64,000 nucleotides of DNA from Pelargonium cotyledonis (taxonomy: Eukaryota > Streptophyta > Magnoliopsida > Geraniales > Geraniaceae). Below the pieces are notes generated by a model, which did not search any database, was not told the DNA's origin, and was given only the letters and a program-made list of their open reading frames with translations. A program made the position numbers and the translations under genes. The stretch spans positions 1 through 64,000 of the forward strand of contig JAYMTA010000029.1 of assembly GCA_036897625.1 (NCBI GenBank), in the 5' to 3' direction. Shown piece after piece: positions 40,641 to 52,837 of the stretch; the first letter of the stretch is position 1, and each line of letters begins with the position of its first letter.

Positions 40641-42085
40641 TTCGGAACCAGCACCACCTCCACCTCAAACTAACAAGCTAGTCGATTCCAGTCAACAAAA
40701 TCAAATCAACCCCGAGTCCAGTCCCTTTCCTTCATATCACAACCGATCGTCGCCAAATTGCAGCAAAAAAAACTCAAAATCAGCGTCCCCGATGCACGAT
40801 CAGTGAATGCGAAGCAGAAATTAGGGCAATCACGGTGGGAAATCGGAGAGAATATTCGTGTTTGGTTGCCGAGAAGAGTGAGAAGAATCGAAAGTTGGTG
40901 AGTCTTTACGACAGAAGGAAAAGATAATACGAAACGAACGGGTGGGTTCAACGCGATGACGAGTGGATCGACCGTTAGGTTTTGCGGAAGCTTACGTAGT
41001 GTGTGTTTATTTAACGGAGTTTCTCTACAATCGCCACGTTTGAGAGTTTCTACGTGTGTTTACCACTCAGGCGTAAGACTTGAGTGCCTCTAGACGGCCA
41101 AGATAGTCTACCATTCTAAGCGTGACCCTTTAAATTGTGTCTTGTCATATCTTACGGGGACACTCGCAAATGTTCTTGGCCGCAAATCTATTGCTGCATA
41201 AGTTGGAACCAAGATAGTTAATCAACACATGTTCGATAGATTTTATCTTTTTTTTCCTCTAATCTCATTTTATCCTATACTTTTTTGATAAGAGTCATCA
41301 AACAAACACTAAATTGTGCTCATTGGACACACACATGGGGTCACCTCTATGAACCTACTCAAGCGGCCAACAAACAATTATTATTAATGGTTTCATGGGA
41401 TTGATAATTTCAGTCATAAGCAATTTTTTTCCCTTCTCATGCCTCTTGTAGGACATATCTGTAATTAGATATTTAAAGAAAAAATAGTCAAATTTAGTTG
41501 AAAGAAGCAAGCAACCATGTGGAATTCAAGTTTTGATAATGACATGTCACATTTCTTGCTATCCTTTTCCATAACATCCATCATTAACATCAAAATATTA
41601 TAATTTTTCATTAATAATATACTGAGTTTAATTACAAACCCCTTTAAAGCAAAATATAATTGATAAAATAGACCAAAATAGAATTAAATTTGAATATCAA
41701 GATTTAAATATGATTACTGGCTGCATTAAATAAAAGACAAAACATAGAAAAAAATTCTTAAATAACAAATTTTTTAATTTAAATTTGAGAATATAATTGA
41801 TAAAATATTATTTACCAGATTTTTAGCAGGTTCTATTTCCATAATGGTACCACAAGATATTGTTTCCAGGCAAAAGTCCAAAAATAAACAAATTAATTAA
41901 TTAACAAGAAAGATGAAACGACATCCATCGCACGTCGTTTTGGCTGCTGATATTGCTCAAACGCGTCAGGTCCCACCATGAACCATAATCCCGTCTACTT
42001 TGAGCAACAAAACCAAAAAAATGTCTACTTCTGTTCAAATCTGAACTAGAAATTCCTCGACGGTATCGAATCTTCTGCTCCGGTG
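40641..42085. promoter_or_regulatory. Shared upstream region of two divergent genes
   Basis: The PX protein gene (minus) and the PERK gene (plus) start 1445 bp apart. The part near 41500-41610 and the leader near 42015-42060 resemble text upstream of the second PERK copy (about 51590-51700 and 52760-52800), showing that the PERK promoter was duplicated with the gene. No other gene recognised. Confidence 0.55.
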
Positions 42086-45000
42086 ATGTCATCGCCGTCA
42101 CCGTCGTCGCCTCCGGCTCTGGATGCGAGCGCAACGTCACCGCTACCACCTCCGACTGGCAATACTCCGCCGCCGCCGGATACCACCAACTCCACTGCTT
42201 CGTCTCCTCCTCCACTGACGAGTGTACTTTCGAGCTCTACTTCTTCGGGGTTGCCGGCGGGCACGATAGTTGGGTTGGTGGTGGGGATTGGGATTGGTGG
42301 GCTAATCGTGATGATTGGGGTTTGTATTTTTGTTGTTTGCTACAGGAGGAAGAAGAGGAAGAGGAGCCGAGAGAACAGCAATGGAGAACTCGGAGGAGCT
42401 CCACAAGGACCTAAAGGTGAGTCTTTTTCGCTTTCTGGTTGGCTTGACTTGACTGCTTTGAACTGGGAAGTTGTGATTTTTGGTTATTTTTATAATGCTG
42501 TGGACTGAATGTTTGGATTTTTGCTTTAGACTTATCTGGATGGTGATGTAATGAGTTAATTATGCTTCTGAATTTTACCGGATTAAAAATTCAAACACTG
42601 ACCTGACCAACTTGTGGAACTGTGAGTGCTAAAGATGAGATTATGGGAAAACTTAAGATTTGGTGCGTGTCTATGGTGATGGGGTCGGATAGACAACTTG
42701 ACAGAACATAGCCGTGGTACTGCTTGAAGGAGCTGAGAACCATGTGACTATCTATTGGCTTGTGCCTTGTACCATGTCAAGTGGATCTCTCATTGCCAAT
42801 GCTAAACCATGTTTCCTTTACTACTACCGCATCTATACTGATGAAAAATTTCTCCAAAATATGGTTTTTGGTTTTATCATACCCCCCTCTGGCCTGTCCA
42901 TGTTGGAATTATCATTTTAAAGAGATTAGGGTTAGGAAAGAAGTGATGGCCGTTAAAACCAATGCTACAGAAAATGAAAATCTTCCAACATTAATGTGAC
43001 CTGAGTTAAGTTGGTGGGTTTCTGATATTGTTATGAGTTATGCTTTTCAATTGAATTGAAGGGCTGTGGTGTGTGGCAAAGGCAACTGCCAGTGCCTCCC
43101 ATTGTATGGTCACGGTTCTTAATCTGCCTTGCAATAGAGTGTATGGTCTCTTTAATTTGCGAATAGATCAATCTGGGTTGCTCATACATATTGCATTGGA
43201 ATGGGCCTTTTTCTTGTCTTTCTGTGTAGGAGGATTGACTCATTTATTTATATTTGTACATACTTAAATTTTCAGTGGAGAGAGAGGGAGAGTTGGAATT
43301 CTATTTTCTTAACAAAGTATCAGCATTAAAGGGTATAAAATGACAGTCTTGTTTATCATATCCTTTATGAATCATGTTCACTTTCACCTGACTAGAGTTG
43401 AGAAACATCTCTTTCCCCGACCTTCCTTAGTTTCTTTAAATTTGTTTATACATTAGACAAGCAACCTGAACCCGGACCAGTTGAATTTAGTGTTACTTCA
43501 GTTCATGATGCATGCTACTTTGAAATTGCCTTTTCATGTCAAGGTTTGTCCTTTAACTGCTAGCTCAACTTCTCTTCTTTGTTCTTTCCTGCAGGTGACA
43601 CTTATACTGGCACACTTCAGCATTGGCAACATAATACTCCTCCACCGAGTGACAATAAACTCACAATGCTGCCGAAGCCTACTCCTCCCTCAGGAGTTAC
43701 ATCAAATCTCACTTACCCTCCACCGCCTTCGACACATAGTAGTACGAGCTCTGACAAACCTGTACCATCAATCTCTCCTGGCATGTCCTTGGGATTTTCT
43801 CAAAGCACATTTACTTATGAAGAGTTAGCAGTGGCAACGGATGGATTCTCCAATTCTAATCTCATTGGTCAAGGTGGGTTTGGTTATGTCCACAAAGGAG
43901 TCCTTCCAAATGGGAAAGTGGTTGCTGTTAAGCAGCTAAAAGCTGGAAGCGGGCAGGGGGAGCGCGAGTTTCAGGCAGAGGTTGAAATCATTAGTCGTGT
44001 CCACCACCGACATCTTGTTTCACTGGTTGGGTATTGTATTGCTGGGGAGCAAAGGATGCTCGTTTATGAGTTTGTTCCCAACAACACTCTGGAGTTTCAT
44101 TTACATGGTGAGTTTTGTGTTCTTTAATATTGTTGCATTTCTCTTAGCCTAAAAGAACCATTATTCTATTTATTTTTGAACTATCTTAGCTTTTTTCTGA
44201 AAAGAGCTTGATATTCTGCAATATGTCAACTTACAGAAAAGCGAATCCACGATTGGTTACACCCATTTCCTTATTGTTTTCTATTACATATGCTTATCTA
44301 TAAAGAATTGGAATTAAGTTAGACATGAGCATTCTGGTGTTTAGTTGTATGATCAACAGAGAGTTGGCGAGTTTCATGTAATAGAGTAAATGAGGAATTA
44401 GTTTTATAAGACAACTACATGTGCATCTAGTATCTAGTCTTATAAGAAATAGTTAATCTTTCAGGAAAGGGGAGACCACCTATGAACTGGCCAACCAGAA
44501 TGAAGATTGCTCTAGGCTCTGCAAAAGGACTGGCATATCTGCACGAGGACTGTGAGTTTCTTTTAGTTGTAATCCTGATCTAAAAATGTTGGTTTATGTC
44601 ACTGGCCTTGTGGTGTCTCTTCTCATTTTTAGTTTTTATCATGCCCTCAGGTCAGCCCAAGATCATTCACCGTGATATCAAGGCAGCCAATATTCTTCTT
44701 GATTTTAACTTTGAGGCGAAGGTAGGTCTGCCATATGTTCTTCCTTTTTCTATGATTCTTAGTGATATGAAAATTTATTAATGACTTCTGTATCTCCCTT
44801 ACACTCCATATTTGTTCCCAAGTTTGCAATTGCACAAACACATCACTTTGTCACCTCTCCCTTCTCCTTGGACCCAACATTGATAGTGACTTTAGGCATA
44901 TCCTTACTCTGATTCTTTGAATGTAGAGAAGGCCATCCTAAGCAATGAAATAGTGGCTTTGTCAGTTAAATGTGAAGAATTAATTGAAATTAACATAACC

Positions 45001-46708
45001 TATTGCATTTTGAAGCTTTTTCTGCACAAAATTTGTTCTAGATGTCTTCAGTTACATATAGTTATCAGAATGCCACATCATGCCTTATGAAACAACTTTA
45101 TCTCAATTTATGGTTCATTTATTCTGATCTTCACTTGCACGATGTTATCAATTTTGTATGGTCCTTTTTCAGGTTGCGGATTTTGGACTTGCTAAGCTTT
45201 CTTTAGATACTGACACTCATGTCTCCACTCGTGTTATGGGAACTTTTGGGTAAGATCTGTATTTGGTTTCTTATTAGCTCGTACCATTTATCTATGCTGC
45301 ACGCTGTCTGATATCAATAGTGTTTGCAACATTTTTGTTTCTTCATATTTTGTGTACTTTTCATTTTTGACTCTCCTTTTAACTCATTCACCAAGTGCAG
45401 CTACTTGGCTCCAGAGTATGCCTCAAGTGGGAAGCTCACTGATAAATCAGACGTCTTTTCTTTTGGGGTTGTGCTTTTAGAGTTGCTTACTGGACGCCGA
45501 CCCATTGATAAAGCTCGGCCTTTTGCTGATGATAGCATGGTTGAATGGGTAATTTTTGTTCATATTGAGAGTTAACACGATCTGGATGTTAATAGCATCA
45601 TATTGAGAGTTAACACAATGTCTATATTTTTGCTGTTTTGTCCTTAGGTTTTATTGGCTTATTTATTTAGCAATTAGTTTTGGTGTTTGTTTTCTTTTCC
45701 CCCACATAAGTCAAGACAGAAAATTATGGAAGCGTGTAACGTTATGGAACTTTGGAACTTGATATGGTAAGAGTTAAATGTCAAGAGAAATTTTTTTTGT
45801 CCTTCTATGAGTAGTTAGTCAAAGGTTTGCTTACTTCTTAGGGCCTTCATTTTTGTCACTCTCCATTACATTCACACTGTTGGAGTTAGGAAAATGACGA
45901 GATGGCTTTCTGAATCCTATGTGGTCGCTTTAACTTTGTTTCCAATCTCCCTCTCTCTCTCTCTCTTGAATTTTAGTTCTGCCTCTATATAGTAGCTTTA
46001 ACTTTGTATCTTCCATTTTTTCTGATGTTCCTGCGATCTTTAAGGATGTTTAATCGCAAAACTTACTCATCATTGCAACAATAATGGCCGTTATTTTGAA
46101 TTTCAGGCTAGGCCTTTACTCTCCGAAGCTCTAGAAACCGGCAACTTTGATGAACTTGTTGATCCAAGGTTGCAGAAGGATTATAACTCTGTTGAAATTT
46201 CTCGGGTGGTTGCTTCTGCTGCTTTTTGCGTGCGTCATTCTGCCAGACGTCGGCCAAGAATGAGTGAGGTGATTTGAATTCCGGTTTGAATTCTTATTTA
46301 GGTCTTCTAAAATTTTCCCACTCAAGTCTATATCTTTTAGTTAAATGGGCCTGGCTTTAGGGCTCTGATTGATGCTGCTGTGTAATGCAGATAGTTCGAG
46401 CACTGGAAGGAAATTTGTCTCTCGAGCATCTAAATGAGGGAATTATACCGGGCCACAGCTCTGTATACACTCCATCTGGAAGCTTGGATTACGATACTAG
46501 CCAATACAAGGAGGACATGAAGAAATTCCGAAAGATGGCTCTTGAAAGCCAAGATCTCGGAAGTACCGAATACAGTGGGCCTACCAGTGAGTTTAGTCAG
46601 CTCCCGTCTGGCTCCACCAGTGAAGGCCAGCAAACAACGCAAGAAATGGAATCAGGGAATACGAAGCAAGATGATAATGAAAAATCGGTGAAACCTCTAG
46701 ACAATTGA
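42086..46708 (+). CDS. PERK-type proline-rich receptor-like kinase
   Basis: Eight exons (42086-42416, 43595-44107, 44465-44551, 44651-44721, 45173-45249, 45401-45548, 46107-46268, 46391-46708) give 568 residues in frame. The short extracellular part is rich in Pro, Ser and Thr ([17 protein letters not shown]). One membrane segment follows ([20 protein letters not shown]). The kinase has the ATP loop [11 protein letters not shown], the lysine in VAVKQLKA, the catalytic loop [15 protein letters not shown], and [11 protein letters not shown]-type activation text, so it should be active. PERKs sit in the plasma membrane, touch the cell wall through their Pro-rich part and act in wall sensing and growth. 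The ectodomain is shorter than in many PERKs (about 600-700 residues in total). A decayed tandem copy lies 6 kb downstream. Within the PERK group I cannot name the exact orthologue. Confidence 0.94.
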
Positions 46709-46714
46709 ATCTCA

Positions 46715-47660
46715 CTTTCTCAAATAACTGCTTGAATGTTCCCTATTACCAGCAACTGGTTCTCATGATCCTCTGAAGGAGTCACTGATCCTAATGAAGA
46801 ATTTGATTTGCATGGCGGGTCTTAGCAATTTTTTTGCTCAATCGGGGGCCTGTCAGTGCGAGTACTAGTTAATTGTAGGTTTGTCGGATTGAGAAGGCGT
46901 GGTTTTCGTGGATGGATGGAGGCATTGTTCTGTATTTAGTTTGGTTTTTTTCTTTATAAATGTTGACACATGATATTGATCTGTCTTGATTATTTGTAGT
47001 ATATGTAATGTTCGTTTAGCGATTCAAATGAACAGAATTATTGATTAAAATTCTATAATCCAGGTTATGTTCTGTTTTTCATCAACCATAAAGTTCATAA
47101 TCTTACTCGGTCAAGAAATTGCAAGCATTAAGGAGTTTTTTTTTTTTTTTTTTAGCAGCTGTGTGCACAATCTATCTTTGCTCAAGCGATCCGGTCTTCG
47201 GTCCATACTTTATGAAAAATTCAGCCCCAGACCGATCCAGTCCTGAAACGATTTACAACCCTAGCCACGAACACATGTCGTTAGATTTTTTGCATTGCGA
47301 TGACCGAATCTCCAATGTAGCAGAACCGATACTGCCGGTTAACGAATTTGATTGGGATTTCCTCTTTACCAATGTAGCAAAATTGATATGGTTAGTGGAC
47401 GGATTTCATCAGTCAGTTTCAATTATAATTGAGACTGCGGCTGGACATGTGTCTAGAACCGAACCAGATCGAGACCAGATGTTTCGTTAAAGATGGGCCA
47501 AAGACCAGGCTGGCTAGACTCTGGTCCTAGGATCAGACCGATTGTGAATTGTCTGGACCGGACAAAATTGAATGAACTAATTCTAATTAAAAATGAATAA
47601 AATTTAAAAGAAAAATAATTAAAAGTGTATCTTAGAAATAAAAATTTGAAATAGTTTTAC
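46715..47660. other. 3' flank of the PERK gene and intergenic DNA
   Basis: The first 110 bp resemble the 3' region of the second PERK copy. A poly(T) run of 18 at 47136-47153 may be the tail of a minus-strand retroelement. An open frame of about 120 codons at 47119-47490 has no recognisable similarity and includes the T run, so I regard it as chance. Confidence 0.4.
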
Positions 47661-47667
47661 ATTGAAT

Positions 47668-47983
47668 TTGGTTCATACCATATGGGCATAAATGAACATA
47701 ATGTAGACCAGACTGAATCCATTCAGCTCGGTCCTAATCCGGTTGTCTCCGTAGTTCAAGTTAGAGCTGACAATTTAGATCCAAACTCACAGACACTCGA
47801 CAACTAAACTGGTTTTTGTCCCTATTTGGTTCATACCATATGGGCATAAATGAACAGACTGTAGACCAGACTAAATCCATTCAGTTCGGTCCTAATCTGG
47901 TTGTCTCCATAGTTCAAGTTAGAACTGACAATTTAGATCCAAACTCATAGGCACTCGACAACTAAACTGGGTTTTGTCCCTGT
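47668..47983. repeat. Tandem duplication, two units of 158 bp
   Basis: Unit 1 starts at 47668 and unit 2 at 47826, both with TTGGTTCATACCATATGGGC. They share CATAAATGAACA, CCATTCAG, TCGGTCCTAATC, GGTTGTCTCC, GTTCAAGTTAGA and TTTAGATCCAAACTCA, with about ten differences. This is a fairly recent duplication within old repeat-like text. Confidence 0.88.
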
Positions 47984-47989
47984 TCGGAC

Positions 47990-50900
47990 CCAACTCGACC
48001 AACTTTTCGAGTCGGATCGCTAAACTCAATCCTAACCGGAAACCCGATTTGCCAGCTCTAGTTCAGGCCCTATCATGGCCAGCCCCAACCAAGACAAACC
48101 GACAATCATCCCAGCTATATTTGAGAAACTAGTGGCCCAAGCTAAGGGTTTTCAAATTATTAGCCCAAAAAGGACGAGGGTCCGTGATTATAGCTCGACT
48201 CAGCGATATGGTTTTATTGATAGAAAAGTTAGGTCATTCACAACTGCCACCAATCGAATCTACTCCCGCCAAAACGTGAGCAAATGAGCATCAACATCGT
48301 TATTTTTTGAAAATTAATTTTTTAAAAACACATGCAGACCCCATAGGCCATTTATAGCTTTCTCTCCCAAATTGAACAAATGAATTATTTACTCATTTAT
48401 TAAGAGAGGCCCCACACTCCCACAGTCTCTTTCTCAAGCATTAATACCGTCCACATATTTGCACGTTAATTATCTTTTTCGTCTCTCGTCTTTGTGGTCT
48501 TCATTTTGGACCCCACTTCCAACATAGACTTCCATGATTGGTCTATTTTCATTTTTTTTATAGGACTATTTTCATTTTCATTTCTAGTATAAATGGGTTA
48601 AGATAAGGATAAATGAAAAATAGACATACAATCTAAGGTGGTAATACAGTTTGCGTGAGTGAGAAAAACGTTTGCATTCGATCTCCGCATCAACACGTTT
48701 TTGAGTTGAGTAATGAACTTTATTAACTTACTCTACAATGAAGATTAGTTTAAGTGTGATAAAACGGTTTAAATTAAGATGCCAACATTGAGTTACAAGC
48801 CCGCCGAAAAATAGAGATACATAAGAATTGGACTTTGTTATGTTCGACTCTGTTTCAACTTTAGCATGGTTTGGAGGTAGTCAAATTGCCTAGCGAACCG
48901 GAAGTGACAATTTACTGTCCGCCTGCTATTGGTGTCAACTCAATTTCGGTCAGGGTTTGGATCTTAAGGTAATTTTTGCACAATTATAGTCGCAAAGATA
49001 TCCTCATTTTATCTCCAATATAAATATCATATCTTTTATTTTGAGAAAAATAAAAGAGAAACTAGTTTTTTTTCTATTTACAGACAATACCAATAACACG
49101 TGAATGAGGCTCAAATACAAAACCTCGAGGAAACAATTGTTGAATATTTATTCTCTAATCTCATTAATATATATTCTAACAAGCTCAATTAATATTAACT
49201 AGCTTGTTATAAAAATATTATTAATAATTTATGTATCGCTAACTTCTTAAGAAACAAACAAGACACAAATCGACGATGAAATGAAACCTTATTATATTTT
49301 ATTTACAGTTACCTCAATGAATATATTGAAGCAAGCTAAAAAAATTTTACGAAAAAAAAAAGGTCCAAATACTTATATACTAGTATGGCTTGGTACCTAG
49401 AGATAGTACAGGTATACTCACTGTGGCTAATATCATTTCTAGCAACTGCATGCAGTTTTTACTATAAACATCTGTTATAAATAGGTACAGTACTGATACA
49501 GGAACATTGGATTCTGATCTAGCAGTAAAATGTAAGGAACTTCTTGCACTTCTTTATTTTAAAATTCATTTTCATTTGGAAAATGTTTGTTTCATGTATT
49601 TTTATTGCAGTACATGTGCAACGCGCGTCAATGATAACATGTAAGTAGACCAATTGAAACTTGTATTTGACATATATAGTTACAAACATAGTGCGGTTTG
49701 TAACTACTATATTTTTATATCAAAACACGCACCAATGATAACTTGTAACCGAATTAATTATAGTTTGTAACTAAAATGCACATGAAATAAGAGACATGTG
49801 TCAATCCCTTCCGTTTTCATCCAGAGAACACTCCTACTATATACTCATCTTTGACTCCAACTACCCATTTGGTAATAAAGCTTTACTCTACTTTCAGCCT
49901 AAAATGTCTAATTTGGTTTGGAGCCAAATTGGGGTTGTATATAAAGAAGTACTTGGCTGATATTGGTTGAATGAGCGTCTTTGAACGTAGTCTGATATCG
50001 TTAGAAACTTGTTTTGTGCAGGCTGGAATTTAGCGTATGTAGACTGGACCATGTAGGCATTGTCAAGACATGAAGACAATATGTGATAGGATAATACCCT
50101 TTTGCTGGTGGGGCGACAGTTTTTGTTTAAAAACCCAACAAATTGATAGCATGTCGCCACTTGTTGTAAAACATTAGATATCATGCACCTCCTTAGAATT
50201 GCCACCAATGGGCATGCTCCTCAAAATAAACAAACAATAAAATATTGATAATTTTTTTTAATGAATAACTTTTATAATTACTATGTATAACATAAATAAT
50301 TTTTAACTCACATTGTAATTGAGGAGTGTTAAAATCCAACTTTTTTAACTCGAAGTTCCCCTCCAATCTCTCATGTATCTTTTATTTCATTGATGATCAA
50401 ATAAGTACAATCATATTGATTTTTGTTTTCGCCAACCAAACCTACCAATTTCTCAACATCACTAACATCATCAGTGTTATTTGAGGGATGATGAGAGGAT
50501 GGAATATTAGGTGAGACTTTTTTGTAAAATTGTAGGTAAAGAATGTTATCACGTTGTCCCCATTATTCATGAAGCTCAATATCATACATTTTTCAAGTGG
50601 CTATGTCTAGTACATGACCATTGAATGTGACGACACATTGGCTTATTTCATACATTGAAACCAAATATAAATTTTTATTCTTAAAAAGGCAACACCAAGA
50701 TAAAACAGAAACTTGATATTGATTTTTAATAGAAAACCCAATGTCTCTGCAGTCAAAACAACTATTGTGGTAGTTGTATTATATTTTTACCATAACAGGA
50801 AAAAAAAAATTAAGTGAATTTTAATAAATCTTTGTTGCAAAAAATTGTTTCATGAGTTAGAAAGAAAAATATTATACCACGTACTTTTAACTAATAAAAT

Positions 50901-51028
50901 TCAATTTACAAATTACTACTATAAAACAACACTACATGTGGAGAAAAATTAAGAAGATATGAAATTATACTAAGAGTGACGCGAAAGTTAAAACATAATC
51001 AATATACTTTTTCACTGCAGAAATAAAT
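47990..51028. other. Long intergenic stretch
   Basis: AT-rich, no recognised gene. An open frame at 48075-48287 and a minus-strand frame at 49894-50208 show no family similarity. A weak B-box-like word (GCATTCGATCTC near 48675) is not backed by a clear SINE plan. Nothing else supportable. Confidence 0.4.
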
Positions 51029-51045
51029 AAATTTCTGTAAAAACT

Positions 51046-51447
51046 AAAAAGTTAAATAAGCCGCCTCCCTCTCTAACTCTAGGGTTGCCGCCTCCCTTCT
51101 CCTCTAGAGTCTTGCTCTCAGTCTGCAACCGTCTTTGGCAGCTCTGCCGCCGGAACTTCGTTTTGGGTATCGCCAGGAGACACTGGAGTCAAGCTATGCG
51201 CCGTCTTCGGTTCAGATTTGGATGGTACCGGTAGCTTTTTAGTTCCTTAGTTTTGTTTCTTTAGTTATTTGTCTTCCCTTATTGGAAGTTGTCTGTTGCG
51301 TAGTTATTCGGTAGTTGCGTTTTTGTTTTGATAGTTATTCGTCGAGTTTCTATTTATTTTCCTGGTCTCGGAGTTTCAGTAGTGGCAGCGTCTGTAACAC
51401 CATTATGAATTCTTGGCAATAATATTTGTTATTTCCTCTCAAAAAAA
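51046..51447 (+). mobile_element. Short non-LTR retroelement insertion (L1-like ends) with target duplication
   Basis: A C/T- and G-rich island of about 400 bp in AT-rich DNA. It begins GCCGCCTCCCTCTCTAACTC with AGGGTTGCCGCC, like the 5' part of plant L1 elements. It ends GAATTCTTGGCAATAATATT, CCTCTC and an A run. Flanks carry matching AATTTCTGTAAAAACTA (51029-51045) and AATTTCCCGTAAAAACTA (51448-51465). It lacks ORF1 and ORF2, so it may be an internally deleted or non-autonomous form. Confidence 0.65.
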
Positions 51448-51469
51448 AATTTCCCGTAAAAACTAGATT

Positions 51470-52837
51470 AATACGTATTCAACCTTAAAATTCAAGATTA
51501 TCTCTAAAATAGAAAGACAATAACTTTAATTTCTAAAATAAACTTTAAAATAAATAAACATTGATTCCCCTATCATTTGTTCTCCCCCGGCATGTACGCA
51601 ACCTATGCCTAGTGGAATCAATTGTGGTCATTAAAGTCATAGCCTGTCGCATTTTTTGCTATCCATTTTCACAACACTCATCATTCTAGTTTATTAGGAA
51701 TACTATTTATTTCATCTAGAAAGAATTATTGTTTTAGTTAATGTTTCATGTCAAAATAAGTGTTTTATTATATTTTATTTTATAAAAAAAAATAAAAAAG
51801 AATCTTGATAAAATTTAAGTATATGAAATTCAGTCATGCTAATAAAATTGGTCATTTCATTGATTAATACTGACACCTGTCCTAATGAATTAGAGGACGC
51901 AGTACGTAACTCAGATTTACTTCTTTTGTGTTTCGGCTAAAACTGCTTGTTGCTCCCTAGAAAAAATTAGCTATCACTAAACATTTTTTTTTAACTTTAA
52001 TTTTTGCGTGTAACATACTCTATATATTGTAACTTAACTTAGATGATATTCATAATATATTTCTCACTCTATTTAATGAGAAAAACACTTATTTCAAATA
52101 TATAAAAAATGAAGAGAATTGATTTTCAAAAAAAGAAGAAGAGAATCATATTTATTTTAAAACGAGAATAGTATTTCATAAGCCAACGCATCATGTTAAC
52201 ATAACAACGTGAAGATAAAAAATGTAAAGAATTAAAATTAAATTACATAATGAAATTATTTTGAAAGATATTGATAATAGCAGAATTAGATTGAACGAAA
52301 CTGTCAAACTGGCGTGACAAATATGTCTTTACATTACACAAAATTACTTTAAATTTGGTCAACAAAAAAAATATCAGAAAAAATTGCTAAAAAAAAAGAC
52401 CCAGAGAGACGAAATTGGAAACAAAGTTAAATCACATTTTTTATTATATAATTTGGGAGTATAAATCGGGATATTTTCTTTAATTGGTAAGCAAAATCTT
52501 CCGTGCGAGATATTTTCAGCATGTTTTTTTGGATATTTTAGGCATGTTATTATTTTCCACGTGGGACCACCCGCAATTATTTTCCTACAACATTCCAAAA
52601 AAAATCAATTCGCAAAAAAAGAGGAAAACGACACACAACACGCACCGTTTCACTGCGCGCTCGCTCCACTTCCTTTTCGCGCCGTGAACTTTAATCAATA
52701 ATCTCTGTCTACAATACTTCCCAATCGCTGAACCTCACAAAGCTATACAAAAAACAAATAAAAATGTCTGTTCTGTCCAAATCTGATCTAAACAGAAACT
52801 AAAATCGCTTGTCGATACTCACCTTTCTTCTCCGGCG
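51470..52837. other. Upstream region of the second PERK copy
   Basis: AT-rich. CATTTTTTGCTATCCATTTT with CTCATCATT near 51650-51690 resembles 41545-41590 upstream of the first PERK copy. The leader AATGTCTGTTCTGTCCAAATC (near 52763-52784) also has a counterpart near 42020. No separate gene recognised. Confidence 0.5.

Noticed and set aside
47119-47490. Open frame of about 120 codons after the PERK gene
   Set aside because: It runs through a poly(T) tract coding a Phe run and has no recognisable domain or splice context.
48640-48720. Possible SINE head with a B-box-like GCATTCGATCTC
   Set aside because: The A box is not convincing and there is no second copy in the window.
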